DNA of 64,000 nucleotides from Solimonas variicoloris DSM 15731 (GTDB lineage Bacteria > Pseudomonadota > Gammaproteobacteria > Nevskiales > Nevskiaceae), in contig NZ_KB907925.1 of NCBI RefSeq assembly GCF_000382285.1, positions 124,001 through 188,000 on the forward strand, given 5' to 3'. The notes beneath the pieces were generated by a model that searched no databases, was not told the origin of the DNA, and worked only from the letters and a program-made list of their open reading frames with translations. Below, piece after piece: positions 46,496-58,095 of this stretch. Within the stretch, counting starts at the first letter, position 1; every line of letters begins with the position of its first letter. A program made the translations under genes and the position numbers.

Positions 46496-47580
46496 TTCTT
46501 CGGCTCGTCGAACGCACGGAAGGCCAGGCCGCAGGCGATCAGCAGCGCCGCTTCGTCGCGCGCCAGATTGGCCGGCTTGGCGCGCGCACCGACGCTCATC
46601 TGCGCGAACGGGCGGGCGATCACCGTCGGGATCTGCAGCCGCTCCTGGATCTGCGCGTCGATGCCTTCGATCTGCGCACAGCCGCCGGCCAGGATGATCT
46701 GGTCGATCTGCGTGTACTGGGTAACGGCCGAGAAGAAGAACTGCAGCGAGCGGTCGATCTGCATCGCCATGTCGACGATGAAGTTCGGCAGGATCTCGGC
46801 GGCGTAGTCCTCCGGCAGGCTGCCGGCGCGCTTGGCCTTGGTCGCTTCCTCGAAGGACATGCCGTAATGGCGCATGATCTCTTCAGTGAGCTGGCGGCCG
46901 CCGAACGCCTGATCGCGGGTGTAGATCGTGTGGCGATCGTGCAGGATCAGCACCGACATGGTGTTGGCGCCGATGTCGACGAGCGCGATCGTGCGACCCT
47001 TGCCGCCGTCGGGCATCTGGTGCTCGAGGAATTGCGCGGCGTTTTCGAGCGCGTAGGTCTCGATGTCGACGACCTTGGGCTTGAGGCCCGCGAGCTCGAT
47101 GGCGGCGCAGCGCTGATCGACCTGTTCCTTGCGGCAGGCGGCGAGCAGGACGTCGACCATCTCGCTGTTCTTGGCGTTCTTGCCGACGAGCTCGAAATCG
47201 ACATTGACCTCGTCGATCGGGTACGGGATGTACTGATCCGCTTCGGCGCGGATCTGCTCTTCCATCTCGTCGTCGGAGAGCGCCGCCGGCATTTCGATGA
47301 TCTTGGAGATCACCGCGGCGCCGGAGACGGCGACGGCCGCCTGGCGCGTGCGCGTGCCGGCGCGATTGACGGCTCTGCCGATGGCTTCCGCCACCAGCTT
47401 GGGTTCCGTGATCTGCTTGTCGGAGACGGCATTCGGCGGCAGTGGCTCCACGGCGTACGTCTCGACGTGGAACCGCTCTCCCTTACGCGCCAGTTCCAGC
47501 AACTTCACCGAGCTGGAACTGATATCCAGGCCGATCAGATGCTGATCCCCCCCGCCAAACAGCGATTGTCTGATCGCCAT
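46492..47580 (-). CDS. pilM: Type IV pilus actin-like protein PilM
   Basis: A 362-residue actin-fold ATP-binding protein. Blocks include LIGLDISSSSVKLLEL (phosphate 1), TIALVDIGANTMSVLIL (phosphate 2), YTRDQAFGGRQLTEEIMRHYG and IILAGGCAQIEGID (adenosine). It recruits PilN at the cytoplasmic face. First gene of pilMNOPQ; the start at 47580 is the ATG before AIRQSLFGGG, because upstream frame extension runs through the promoter region. PBP1a diverges 187 nt upstream. Confidence 0.97.
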   Translation of the reverse strand: MAIRQSLFGGGDQHLIGLDISSSSVKLLELARKGERFHVETYAVEPLPPNAVSDKQITEPKLVAEAIGRAVNRAGTRTRQAAVAVSGAAVISKIIEMPAALSDDEMEEQIRAEADQYIPYPIDEVNVDFELVGKNAKNSEMVDVLLAACRKEQVDQRCAAIELAGLKPKVVDIETYALENAAQFLEHQMPDGGKGRTIALVDIGANTMSVLILHDRHTIYTRDQAFGGRQLTEEIMRHYGMSFEEATKAKRAGSLPEDYAAEILPNFIVDMAMQIDRSLQFFFSAVTQYTQIDQIILAGGCAQIEGIDAQIQERLQIPTVIARPFAQMSVGARAKPANLARDEAALLIACGLAFRAFDEPKK

Positions 47581-47767
47581 AAAGCCTCGTACCACCCGCG
47601 TTGACTTTCCCCCGCGAGCCCGAAACACTTTTCCGGCCCGGCGCCGTACTATAGCCGAAAGCTCTTCCGGTGCAACGCAAGCTTCTGCGGGCAACTCTAT
47701 GAAGCTTAAGTAAACATTGCCGCGCTCTGCGCGGGCGTTCCGGCCCGTTGGCGGCCCTAGGTGAAGC

Positions 47768-50143
47768 ATGAAACGGTGGATACTCGCGACGACGCTGGCC
47801 CTCGCGGCGCTGGTGCTCGGTGGTGCCGTCGCGGCCTGGGGCGCCGCCCAGTATTTCGGTCGCGACCTGCCTTCGGTCGACAGCCTGCGCCAGCTGCAGC
47901 TGGCCGTTCCGCTGCGCGTCGTCAGCCGCGACGGCAAGCTGATCGGCGAGTTCGGCGCCGAACGGCGGGCGTTGCTCAAGTACCAGGACATTCCGCAGAA
48001 CGTCATCCACGCCTTCCTCGCCGCCGAGGATGACCGCTTCTTCGAGCATCCGGGCTTCGACTGGCAAGGGCTGACGCGCGCGGCGTTCAAGCTCGCCAGT
48101 TCCGGCGAGAAGGCGCAAGGCGGCAGCACGATCACGATGCAGCTGGCCCGCAACGTGTTCCTGTCGAACGAGCGCACCTTCACGCGCAAGTTCAAGGAGA
48201 TCGTGCTGGCGACGCGCATCGAGCATGAGCTGTCGAAGCAGGAGATCCTCGAGCTCTACCTCAACAAGATCTTCCTCGGCGAGCGCGCCTACGGCGTCGG
48301 CGCCGCCGCGCTGGTCTATTTCGGCAAGGACATCCGCGCGCTGTCGCTGTCGGAGATCGCCGTCATCGCCGGCCTGCCGAAGGCACCGTCGCGCGACAAC
48401 CCGGTCGCCAATCCACAGCGTGCCCACGAACGTCGCGACTACGTGCTGCACCGCATGCGCGATCTCGGCTACATCTCGGCGCTCGATTACGAGGCGGCGC
48501 TCGCCGAGCCGGTGACCGTGCACCCGTATCAGGCCAAGGTCGAACTCGACGCCGCCTACGTCGCCGAAATGGCGCGCGCGCAGCTCGTCGAGCAGTACGG
48601 CGAGGACGCTTATACGAAGGGCTACACCGTCGTCACGACGATCGATTCGAACAAGCAGCTCGCCGCCAACGCGGCGTTGCGCAAAGCCCTGCTCGACTAC
48701 GACGAACGGCACGGCTGGCGCGGCCCCGAAGCGCGCCTGCCGGCCGATGTGCTGAGCGAGAGCGGTCACGGCGAACTCGGTCGTGCGCTCGATGCGCGGC
48801 CGCCGGTCGCGGGCCTGATCGCCGCCGCCGTCGTGTCGTACGCGCCGGAGGAGATCAAGCTGCTGACCCGCGACGGCCTCGTCACCCTGGAGAAGGCCGA
48901 TTTCGCCTGGGCCAACGCCAACCTGGCCAGGAAGCCGCTCGAGCCGGGCGACGTCGTGCGCGTGCGCCGTGTCGGCGAGCGCTGGCGGCTCGCCGAAGTG
49001 CCGTCCGTGCAGGCCGCATTCGTCGGTCTCGACCCGATGGACGGCGCCATCGAGGCGCTGATTGGCGGCTTCGATTTCTACGCCAACAAGTTCAACCGCG
49101 CGATCCAGGCCCGCCGTCAGGCCGGCTCGGGCTTCAAGCCGTTCCTCTACTCGGCGGGTCTCGCCTACGGTTTCACGCCCGCTTCGATCTTTCTCGATGC
49201 GCCGGTGGTGTTCGACGGCGCCACCGAAGGCGCCGGCTGGCGCCCGGAGAACTTCGAGGGCGATCTGCAGGGCCCGATGCGTCTGCGCGAAGCGCTGGTG
49301 CAATCGCGCAACCTGGTCTCGATCCGCCTGTTGCAGGCGATCGGCATCGACTACGCCCGGCAGTACGTGCCGCGCTTCGGCATTCCTGCCGATCGCCTGC
49401 CGAACGATCTGACGATGGCACTCGGCAGCGCCGTGTTTACGCCGCTGGAGATGGCGCGCGGTTACGCGACGATCGCCAACGGCGGCTTCGTCGTCGATCC
49501 TTATTTCGTCGCCGAGATTCGTGACGCCCGCGGTCAGGTGCTGTACGCGGCCCATCCGAAGCGCGCCTGTCCGGCCTGCATCGACCAGCGCCTCGCCGAG
49601 GCGGCCGACGCCGATCGCGCCGCGCAGGCGGCCGTCGCGCCGCCACCACCGGCAGACGATCTGGCGCCGCGCGCGATCGAGCCGCAGATCGTCTGGCTGA
49701 TCGCGGACATGATGCACGACGTCGCCGTGCGCGGCACTGCGGCCAAGACGCGCGAGCTCGGTCGCAACGATCTGGCCGGCAAGACTGGCACGACCAACGA
49801 CGAGACCGACGCTTGGTTCAACGGTTTTCAGAAGACGCAGGTCGGTATCGCCTGGGTCGGTTTCGATCAGCCGACGCCGCTCGGTCGTGGCGAAGTCGGC
49901 GCCCGCGCCGCGCTGCCGATCTGGATCGACTACATGCGCATCGCGCTCAAGGGCGTGCCCGAGGAGCGCATGCCGCGGCCGGCCGGACTGGTCGAGGTGC
50001 GCATCGACCCGCGTAGCGGCAAGCTCGCCCGGGCCGGCGCCGGCGATGCGATCTTCGAGACCGTGCAGCAGGATCACATCCCGGAAGCCGAGAGCGGCGA
50101 CGAGCGCGATCCGAACAAGGCCGGGCTCGAGGACCTCTACTGA
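47768..50143 (+). CDS. mrcA: Penicillin-binding protein 1A (bifunctional)
   Basis: A 791-residue class A PBP. An N-terminal membrane helix (about 5-27) is followed by a GT51 transglycosylase domain (catalytic Glu 87 in AAEDDRFFEHPGFD; GGSTITMQLARNVFL), an OB-like insert, and a transpeptidase domain with Ser 454 in AGSGFKPF, SRN-like QSRNLVS and Lys 672 in GKTGTTNDETDAWF. It builds peptidoglycan in the periplasm. Divergence from pilM is the standard order for gammaproteobacteria. The RQAGS variant replaces the common RQPGS. Confidence 0.96.
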   Translation: MKRWILATTLALAALVLGGAVAAWGAAQYFGRDLPSVDSLRQLQLAVPLRVVSRDGKLIGEFGAERRALLKYQDIPQNVIHAFLAAEDDRFFEHPGFDWQGLTRAAFKLASSGEKAQGGSTITMQLARNVFLSNERTFTRKFKEIVLATRIEHELSKQEILELYLNKIFLGERAYGVGAAALVYFGKDIRALSLSEIAVIAGLPKAPSRDNPVANPQRAHERRDYVLHRMRDLGYISALDYEAALAEPVTVHPYQAKVELDAAYVAEMARAQLVEQYGEDAYTKGYTVVTTIDSNKQLAANAALRKALLDYDERHGWRGPEARLPADVLSESGHGELGRALDARPPVAGLIAAAVVSYAPEEIKLLTRDGLVTLEKADFAWANANLARKPLEPGDVVRVRRVGERWRLAEVPSVQAAFVGLDPMDGAIEALIGGFDFYANKFNRAIQARRQAGSGFKPFLYSAGLAYGFTPASIFLDAPVVFDGATEGAGWRPENFEGDLQGPMRLREALVQSRNLVSIRLLQAIGIDYARQYVPRFGIPADRLPNDLTMALGSAVFTPLEMARGYATIANGGFVVDPYFVAEIRDARGQVLYAAHPKRACPACIDQRLAEAADADRAAQAAVAPPPPADDLAPRAIEPQIVWLIADMMHDVAVRGTAAKTRELGRNDLAGKTGTTNDETDAWFNGFQKTQVGIAWVGFDQPTPLGRGEVGARAALPIWIDYMRIALKGVPEERMPRPAGLVEVRIDPRSGKLARAGAGDAIFETVQQDHIPEAESGDERDPNKAGLEDLY

Positions 50144-50153
50144 GCGCATCGCC

Positions 50154-50750
50154 ATGAACGGGCCCGATCGCCGCGGAATTGCCGAGGAGGCGGCGCGCAT
50201 CGTCTGCGAAGAAGCGCTGACCGACTACCACGGCGCCAAGCTGAAGGCGCTGCAGCGGCTCGGCCTGCCGCCGCGCACGCCCTTGCCGGACAACGCCCGC
50301 GTCGAGGCGGCGGTCATCGATTATTTGCGATTGTTCGGCGGCGAACCGTATCGCCAGCACCTGCGGCGCATGCGCCGGCTCGCGCCGCGCCTGATGCGGC
50401 GGCTGGCGTACTTCGAACCGCGCTTGACGGGTGGTGCAGTCAGCGGCGCCGTGACGGCGGCGCATCGCCTGCAACTGCATGCATTCGCCGAGCAGCCCGA
50501 GATGCTCGACGTGTTCCTGATGGAAGCCGGAATCGCTTTCGAGGATGGCGAGCGGCGCTACCGCTATGCTGGCGGTCGTGAAGTGGCGATACCGTTATCG
50601 CGTCTCGAACTTGACGGCATCGGCGTCGATATTGCCGTCTTCTCGCTCGATGACCGCAATCGGCCGCCGCTCTCGCCGAACGATGGCCGTCCTTATCGCC
50701 GGCTCGATCTGGCCGAAGCCGAACGCCTCGCCGAAGCCGGCGACGACTGA
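50154..50750 (+). CDS. Conserved hypothetical protein downstream of PBP1a
   Basis: A 198-residue soluble protein starting 10 nt after mrcA and probably co-transcribed. The N-terminal half is helical (EEAARIVCEEALTDYHGAKLKALQRLG, AVIDYLRLFGG) and the C-terminal half is a beta-rich segment (GIDIAVF-like, GVDIAVFSLDDRNRPPL). The overall look is that of small nucleotidyltransferase-adjacent conserved proteins of gammaproteobacteria, but I cannot name a family. No signal peptide or helix in the membrane. Confidence 0.7.
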   Translation: MNGPDRRGIAEEAARIVCEEALTDYHGAKLKALQRLGLPPRTPLPDNARVEAAVIDYLRLFGGEPYRQHLRRMRRLAPRLMRRLAYFEPRLTGGAVSGAVTAAHRLQLHAFAEQPEMLDVFLMEAGIAFEDGERRYRYAGGREVAIPLSRLELDGIGVDIAVFSLDDRNRPPLSPNDGRPYRRLDLAEAERLAEAGDD

Positions 50751-50772
50751 AGAAGCCGCCGCCGCACTCCGC

Positions 50773-53289
<2,517 letters not shown>

Positions 53290-53351
53290 TTACCACCCCG
53301 GCACTCATCGCCTGTGTGCATAAGCTTGGGGATAGGCTCTGTAATATGGGG

Positions 53352-54416
53352 TCAGGCGCGCACGGTTCCATGTTCCACGTGGAACACGGCGGGATCGAGG
53401 CGCTTCAGCGCTGCATTCAGCTCGAACGCCGTCATGAAGACCTGTCCCGCATAGCTCGCCAGCGCGCCCAGCAGATTGTCCTGGTACGGCTCCGCGAGCT
53501 CGGCGGCGACATCGTCGACCAACAGGATGGGCGCAAAGCCGGTCTGGCGGTGAACTTCCTCGCATTGCGCCAGCAGCAGGGCCGCCAGCAGCAACTTCTG
53601 CTGTCCGCGGCTGATGCGATGCCGGATCCCGCGATCGCCGGCCCGGATGCGAAGCTCGGCGCGATGCGGACCGTTCAGGGTCGTACCGAACTGCAGATCG
53701 CGTTTGCGCTGCTGCGCCAGCGCGTCCCGCAGGTTCGTGCCAGCCGGCCAGCCGCGCTGCAGCTCGAAGTGCCACTCTCCCTCACGCAGCAGGGCATCGA
53801 CCCGCTCGGAGGCACGCGGCGCAATCTGTTCCAGATGGCGACGACGCAGGGCGTCGAGCTGCTCGCCGGCCTCGGCCAGCTCCGGTTCCCAGGCCGCGAT
53901 CTCGCGCTCTCCGCGCTGCTGCCGCAGCAGCAGGTTCCGCTGCCGCAGCGCTCGGCGGTAGCGACGCCAGACGTCCAGAAACGAGTGTTCCACGTGGAAC
54001 ACCCCCCAATCGATGAAGCTGCGCCGATACGTCGGACCATCCTGAACGATGCGATGCATGCCCGGTTCGAGGATCTGTGTCGGACATAGACGCAGCAACT
54101 CCAGCGTCGTCGTCGCCGCGCCGTCGAGCCGTGTCTCGAGACCCTGGCCGTCCCAGCGCATACCGAGCGTGTGCCCGAGCGAAGACGCGGAGGCATAGCG
54201 CCCGAACACGGTCCACTGCCGGCTCTCCCGCCCGGCCAGTTCCTGTGCGCTGCTGCCGCGAAACGAACGTCCACGATTGAGGACGTAGATCGCCTCCAGC
54301 AACGTTGTCTTGCCAGCGGCATTTTCGCCCACAAACAAATTGAGCCTGCCGGGAATCAGCAGGCTCAAGCCTTGCAGCGAACGGAAATTGTCAGCCTTGA
54401 GCTGTGCGAGCCGCAT
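53352..54416 (-). CDS. recF: Recombination/repair protein RecF
   Basis: A 354-residue SMC-like ATPase. Walker A is FVGENAAGKTTLLEAIYVL (about 29-47), and the signature and Walker B parts are SRGQQKLLLAALLLAQ and APILLVDDVAAELAEPYQ. It loads RecA at gapped DNA via RecOR. Located in the dnaA-dnaN-recF-gyrB set, 30 nt after dnaN. Confidence 0.97.
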   Translation of the reverse strand: MRLAQLKADNFRSLQGLSLLIPGRLNLFVGENAAGKTTLLEAIYVLNRGRSFRGSSAQELAGRESRQWTVFGRYASASSLGHTLGMRWDGQGLETRLDGAATTTLELLRLCPTQILEPGMHRIVQDGPTYRRSFIDWGVFHVEHSFLDVWRRYRRALRQRNLLLRQQRGEREIAAWEPELAEAGEQLDALRRRHLEQIAPRASERVDALLREGEWHFELQRGWPAGTNLRDALAQQRKRDLQFGTTLNGPHRAELRIRAGDRGIRHRISRGQQKLLLAALLLAQCEEVHRQTGFAPILLVDDVAAELAEPYQDNLLGALASYAGQVFMTAFELNAALKRLDPAVFHVEHGTVRA

Positions 54417-54446
54417 GGGCCTCCACGTCGATCGCAGTGCCGCGGC

Positions 54447-55547
54447 TCAAAGCCGCATCGGCATCACGACGTACTTGCTCGCCAGACTGTCGGCGGCGTG
54501 GATCAATCCGCTCGAATCCGCGTTCTTCAGCTCCATCACGAACTGCTCGCTGTTCAACGCGCCGAGCGCATCGAGCAGATAGTTGACGTTGAAGCCGATC
54601 TCAATCGGTCCGCCTTCATAGCTGACTTCGAGATCCTCTTCCGCCTCCTCGTGTTCCGGATTGTGCGTCTGCAGGCTTAGCTTGCTGCCGTCGATCGTCA
54701 GGCGCACGCCGCGGAATTTCTCGTTCGACAGGATCGCCGTGCGGGCCAGCGCCCGCTTCACGGTCTCGCGATCGGCCTGCAGCTTCTTGTCGCCCGATTC
54801 CGGCACCACGCGCTCGTAGTCCGGGAAACGGCCATCGATCAGTTTCGTCGTCAGACGCACGACATCCAGATCGACTTCGATCTGTGACGCGCCGATCTTC
54901 ACCGTCGCCGGCTCCTCGGTGGCATCGAGCAGACGCTGCAGCTCCAGCACCGCCTTGCGCGGCACGATCACTTGCAGCTTCTCGCCCACGCCAGTGTCGG
55001 CTTCGATCTCGCTCAGCGCCAGACGATGGCCGTCAGTGGCGACGGCGCGGACGCGCTTGGCGTCGACTTCGAGCAAAGTGCCGTTGAGGTAATAACGAAC
55101 GTCCTGCTGCGCCATCGCGAACTGCGTGCGCTCGATCAGACCGCGCAGTTGCTGGCGCGGCAGGCTCAGCGTCTTGCCTTCGCCGACGCGACCGAGCGCA
55201 GGAAATTCCTCGGCCTTCAGACAAGAGAGCGAATAGCGGCTGCGTCCGGACTTGAGCAAAGCCTTGTCGCTGCCGACTTCCAGGCTGATCTCGGCGCCTT
55301 CGGGCAGGCCGCGGCAGATATCGAAGAGCTTGCGGGCCGGAACCGTTGCCCGACCGGGAGCGAGATTCTGTACCCGAGCACGCGCTTCGAGCTCGATCTC
55401 CAGATCGGTGCCGGTCACGACCAGTTCGTCGTCCTTCAGCTCCAGCAGGAAATTCGACAGGACCGGCAAGGTCTGCCTGCGCTCGACGACGCCAATGACC
55501 GCCGACAGCGCCGACAGCAATTCATTTCGCCCCACTTGCAGTTTCAT
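54447..55547 (-). CDS. dnaN: DNA polymerase III beta sliding clamp
   Basis: A 366-residue clamp, full length, starting MKLQVGRNELLSALSAVIGV and ending SLASKYVVMPMRL, the conserved C-terminus. The three repeated clamp folds are evident (for example KALLKSGRSRYSLSCLKAEEFP and IDGRFPDYERVVPE). It holds the polymerase on DNA. The 240-nt gap before it from dnaA is unusually AT-rich and holds DnaA boxes. Confidence 0.98.
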   Translation of the reverse strand: MKLQVGRNELLSALSAVIGVVERRQTLPVLSNFLLELKDDELVVTGTDLEIELEARARVQNLAPGRATVPARKLFDICRGLPEGAEISLEVGSDKALLKSGRSRYSLSCLKAEEFPALGRVGEGKTLSLPRQQLRGLIERTQFAMAQQDVRYYLNGTLLEVDAKRVRAVATDGHRLALSEIEADTGVGEKLQVIVPRKAVLELQRLLDATEEPATVKIGASQIEVDLDVVRLTTKLIDGRFPDYERVVPESGDKKLQADRETVKRALARTAILSNEKFRGVRLTIDGSKLSLQTHNPEHEEAEEDLEVSYEGGPIEIGFNVNYLLDALGALNSEQFVMELKNADSSGLIHAADSLASKYVVMPMRL

Positions 55548-55787
55548 AGCCTTATCCCATCACTCTTGTCTTCAAACCAATTCAGATCTAACAGCAATAG
55601 TTCCGCGTCGGCGCTGTGGATATTTATTTTATTTACAATTAAATCATTAACTTAAACGAAAATATCAGGCCCGACTGAAGCACCAAGAAGCCCCGTCGAT
55701 TCCTGTGCATAAAATCTGGACTGATTTTATCCACAGCTTGTACCGAGACGCGCCCCCAAGCTCATCCCTGCCCCGGTCCACAGCTTG
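55548..55787. other. Candidate replication origin (oriC) between dnaN and dnaA
   Basis: In this 240-nt gap a consensus DnaA box TTATCCACA lies at 55727-55735, with near-consensus boxes TGTGCATAA (55704-55712) and TGTGGATAT (55615-55623). About 40 bases of AT-rich DNA (55621-55660) form a plausible unwinding element. CCACAGCTTGT occurs twice (55731 and 55778 regions). The gene neighbourhood is that of many gammaproteobacterial origins. Function is inferred; a strand-skew test would be needed. Confidence 0.6.
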
Positions 55788-57128
55788 TCAAAAACCGAGC
55801 TGCCGTTGCAGGTTTTCGTAATCTTCCCGGTACTTCACATCTTCTTCGCGCAGCTCGGCGATCTTGCGGCAGGCATGCAGCACGGTCGTGTGATCCTTGC
55901 CGAAGGCTTCGCCGATCTCGGGCAGCGAGTGCTGCGTCAGTTCCTTGGCGAGCGCCATCGCGACCTGACGCGGCCGCGCCAGCGAGCGCGTGCGGCGCGG
56001 CGAGTTCAGATCGGCGACGCGGATGTTGTAGTACGCCGCCACGGTGCGCTTGATGTTGTCGATCGTCACCATGCGCTCATAGGCCGCCAGCATGTCCTTG
56101 AGCGTGGCGCGCGCGAATTCGACCGTCAGCGGTTCGCCGCGCAGGCGCGAGCTCGCCGACAGGCGCAGCAGCGCGCCTTCCAGCTCGCGCACGTTGGAGC
56201 GCACGCGCTGGGCGACGAACAGCGCCACTTCCTTGGGCAGCGCGACTTTGTTCTGGTCGGCCTTGGCCAGCAGGATCGCGACGCGGGTCTCCAGATCCGG
56301 CGGCTCGACGGCGACCGAAAGTCCCCAGGTGAAGCGCGACTTCAGGCGATCGTCGATGCCGTCGACGTCCTTCGGATAGCGGTCCGAGGTCAGCACGATC
56401 TGCTTGCGGCCGTCGATCAGCGCGTTGAAGGTGTGAAAGAACTCCTCCTGCGTACGCTCCTTGTGCGCGAAGAAGTGAATGTCGTCGATCAGCAGGGCGT
56501 CGACCGAGCGATACAGGTTCTTGAACTCGTCCATCCGCCCGTGGCGGATCGCGGCGGTGAACTGGTTCATCCACTGTTCGGCGCCGACATAGACGACGCG
56601 CGCGCGGCGATCGGCCTGCAGCGCATTGCCGACCGCATGCATCAAGTGCGTCTTGCCGAGGCCGGAGCTGCCGTAGATCAGCAGCGGGTTGTAGGTGCCG
56701 CCGGGCTCCTCGACGACGTGCTGTGCCGCCGCTCGCGCATGCGAGTTCGACTTGCCTTCGATGAAGTTCTTGAACGTGTAGTCCGGGTTCAGCTTGCCGG
56801 ACGGCAGCGGCGCCGGTTCTTCGACGGCCGCCACCGGCTCTGCGCCGGCAATGACGCTCGCAGCGGCAGGGCTGCGGCCGTCGACCGTGCCGACGGCGAT
56901 CTCGACTTCGCTGAGGTCGCGGCCGCCGCTGACCTTGATGCCGCGACGGATCAGCTCGAGAAAGTCCTGGCGGACGCGTTCGAGCACCATGCGGTTCGGC
57001 GCCAGCAACGTGAGGCGATCGCGTACGAAAACCGGCTGCAGCGGGCGAATCCAGGTGTGGATGTCGCGGTCCGGCAACTCACCTTCCAGCCAGCGCACGC
57101 ACTGCGCCCAGAGATCCTCTTCTTGCAT
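55788..57128 (-). CDS. dnaA: Chromosomal replication initiator DnaA
   Basis: A 446-residue DnaA. Domain I starts MQEEDLWAQCVRWLEGELP; domain III has Walker A GSSGLGKTHLMHAV and Walker B ALLIDDIHFFAHKE; domain IV has the DNA-binding signature FGKDHTTVLHACRKI. The chosen ATG at 57128 is the family start; an upstream ATG at 57221 would prepend 31 unconserved residues. A DnaA box 97 bp upstream (57225-57233) suggests autoregulation. Confidence 0.98.
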   Translation of the reverse strand: MQEEDLWAQCVRWLEGELPDRDIHTWIRPLQPVFVRDRLTLLAPNRMVLERVRQDFLELIRRGIKVSGGRDLSEVEIAVGTVDGRSPAAASVIAGAEPVAAVEEPAPLPSGKLNPDYTFKNFIEGKSNSHARAAAQHVVEEPGGTYNPLLIYGSSGLGKTHLMHAVGNALQADRRARVVYVGAEQWMNQFTAAIRHGRMDEFKNLYRSVDALLIDDIHFFAHKERTQEEFFHTFNALIDGRKQIVLTSDRYPKDVDGIDDRLKSRFTWGLSVAVEPPDLETRVAILLAKADQNKVALPKEVALFVAQRVRSNVRELEGALLRLSASSRLRGEPLTVEFARATLKDMLAAYERMVTIDNIKRTVAAYYNIRVADLNSPRRTRSLARPRQVAMALAKELTQHSLPEIGEAFGKDHTTVLHACRKIAELREEDVKYREDYENLQRQLGF

Positions 57129-57224
57129 TGATTTTTGGGTGTGAGACGCGGTCGTGGGCACGACCGTGCAACGGTGGGAGCGCGCGCGGGCGCCGGACCG
57201 GAAGTTTATAGTTTCGGTCACAAC

Positions 57225-57233
57225 TTATCCACA
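57225..57233 (+). promoter_or_regulatory. Consensus DnaA box upstream of dnaA
   Basis: TTATCCACA is a perfect DnaA box in the divergent dnaA-rpmH intergenic region. Such boxes mediate DnaA autorepression and may also belong to the origin. Confidence 0.75.
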
Positions 57234-57322
57234 GCTTTGCGCAGGCGGCGGTCTTGAACACATTTCCGCCAGCCGGTACACTCCGCGCCCTTTTTGTGTT
57301 TGCCAACCGTATTAGGTGATTC

Positions 57323-57460
57323 ATGTCGAAGCGCACTTATCAGCCGAAGAAGCTGCGTCGCAAGCGCACGCACGGGTTCCGTGCCCGCATGGCGACCAAG
57401 GGCGGTCGTCTGGTGCTGTCGCGCCGCCGCGCCAAGGGCCGCAAGCGTCTCGTTCCGTAA
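57323..57460 (+). CDS. rpmH: Ribosomal protein bL34
   Basis: A 45-residue highly basic protein, [20 protein letters not shown] onward, ending GRKRLVP. It is the conserved bL34 sequence of the large ribosomal subunit. It is divergent to dnaA and is followed 17 nt later by rnpA, the universal order. Confidence 0.98.
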   Translation: MSKRTYQPKKLRRKRTHGFRARMATKGGRLVLSRRRAKGRKRLVP

Positions 57461-57477
57461 GGCTCGGAGTTTCGCGA

Positions 57478-57852
57478 ATGAAGGCGCGCTTTCCGCGGCG
57501 CGCCCGCTTGCTGAAACCCGCCGAATTCAAGGCTGTCTTCGAACGCGGGTTCCGAGTACACGAACGGGGTTTGACGGCGGTGGTCGCCGTCAATAAGGTC
57601 GGCCACGCCCGACTCGGTCTGGCGGTCTCGAAGAAAGCGCTTGCGCTGGCGACCGATCGCAACCGGGTCAAGCGTCAGATCCGCGAGAGCTTCCGCCTCC
57701 ATCAGGCGCGACTGCCGAGCGTCGATCTGGTCATTCTCGTCAAGCCCGGCAGCCGGATACTCCAGTCTCCGCTGCGCCAGAGCCTGGAGCGATTGTGGAC
57801 CCGTATCTCAGCTTCATCGGTCGTTTCATCGGCCGCTGCGCCATCGTCCTGA
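57478..57852 (+). CDS. rnpA: Ribonuclease P protein component
   Basis: A 124-residue basic protein with the signature [19 protein letters not shown] and the strand LAVSKKAL. It binds the RNase P RNA and helps it to recognise pre-tRNA. It overlaps yidD by 58 nt in another frame. Confidence 0.96.
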   Translation: MKARFPRRARLLKPAEFKAVFERGFRVHERGLTAVVAVNKVGHARLGLAVSKKALALATDRNRVKRQIRESFRLHQARLPSVDLVILVKPGSRILQSPLRQSLERLWTRISASSVVSSAAAPSS

Positions 57853-58091
57853 TCCGCGGCTACCAGCTGCTGCTGAGCCCGTTGCTGGGCCCCCGCTGCC
57901 GTTTCTATCCGAGCTGCTCGCACTACGCGGTCGACGCGATCGGCCTGCACGGTCCGGTGCGCGGCGGCTGGCTCGCCCTGCGCCGCATCGGCCGCTGTCA
58001 TCCTCTCAACGCCGGCGGATACGATCCTGTCCCGCCCCCACCGCCGGGGCGCCGTGCCTGCGCCTGCGGTTCTGCTCACCACGAAGCCTGA
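57795..58091 (+). CDS. yidD: Membrane protein insertion efficiency factor YidD
   Basis: A 98-residue protein with the YidD signature [31 protein letters not shown] and [22 protein letters not shown]. It starts with GTG inside rnpA. The last part is Pro/Ala/Cys-rich and unconserved. It assists YidC-dependent insertion at the inner membrane; yidC begins 5 nt after it ends. Confidence 0.95.
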   Translation: MDPYLSFIGRFIGRCAIVLIRGYQLLLSPLLGPRCRFYPSCSHYAVDAIGLHGPVRGGWLALRRIGRCHPLNAGGYDPVPPPPPGRRACACGSAHHEA

Positions 58092-58095
58092 AACG

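Noticed and set aside
57795-57852. The rnpA-yidD overlap as a frameshift or assembly error
   Set aside because: Both proteins are complete, and overlapping rnpA/yidD ends are common in bacteria.
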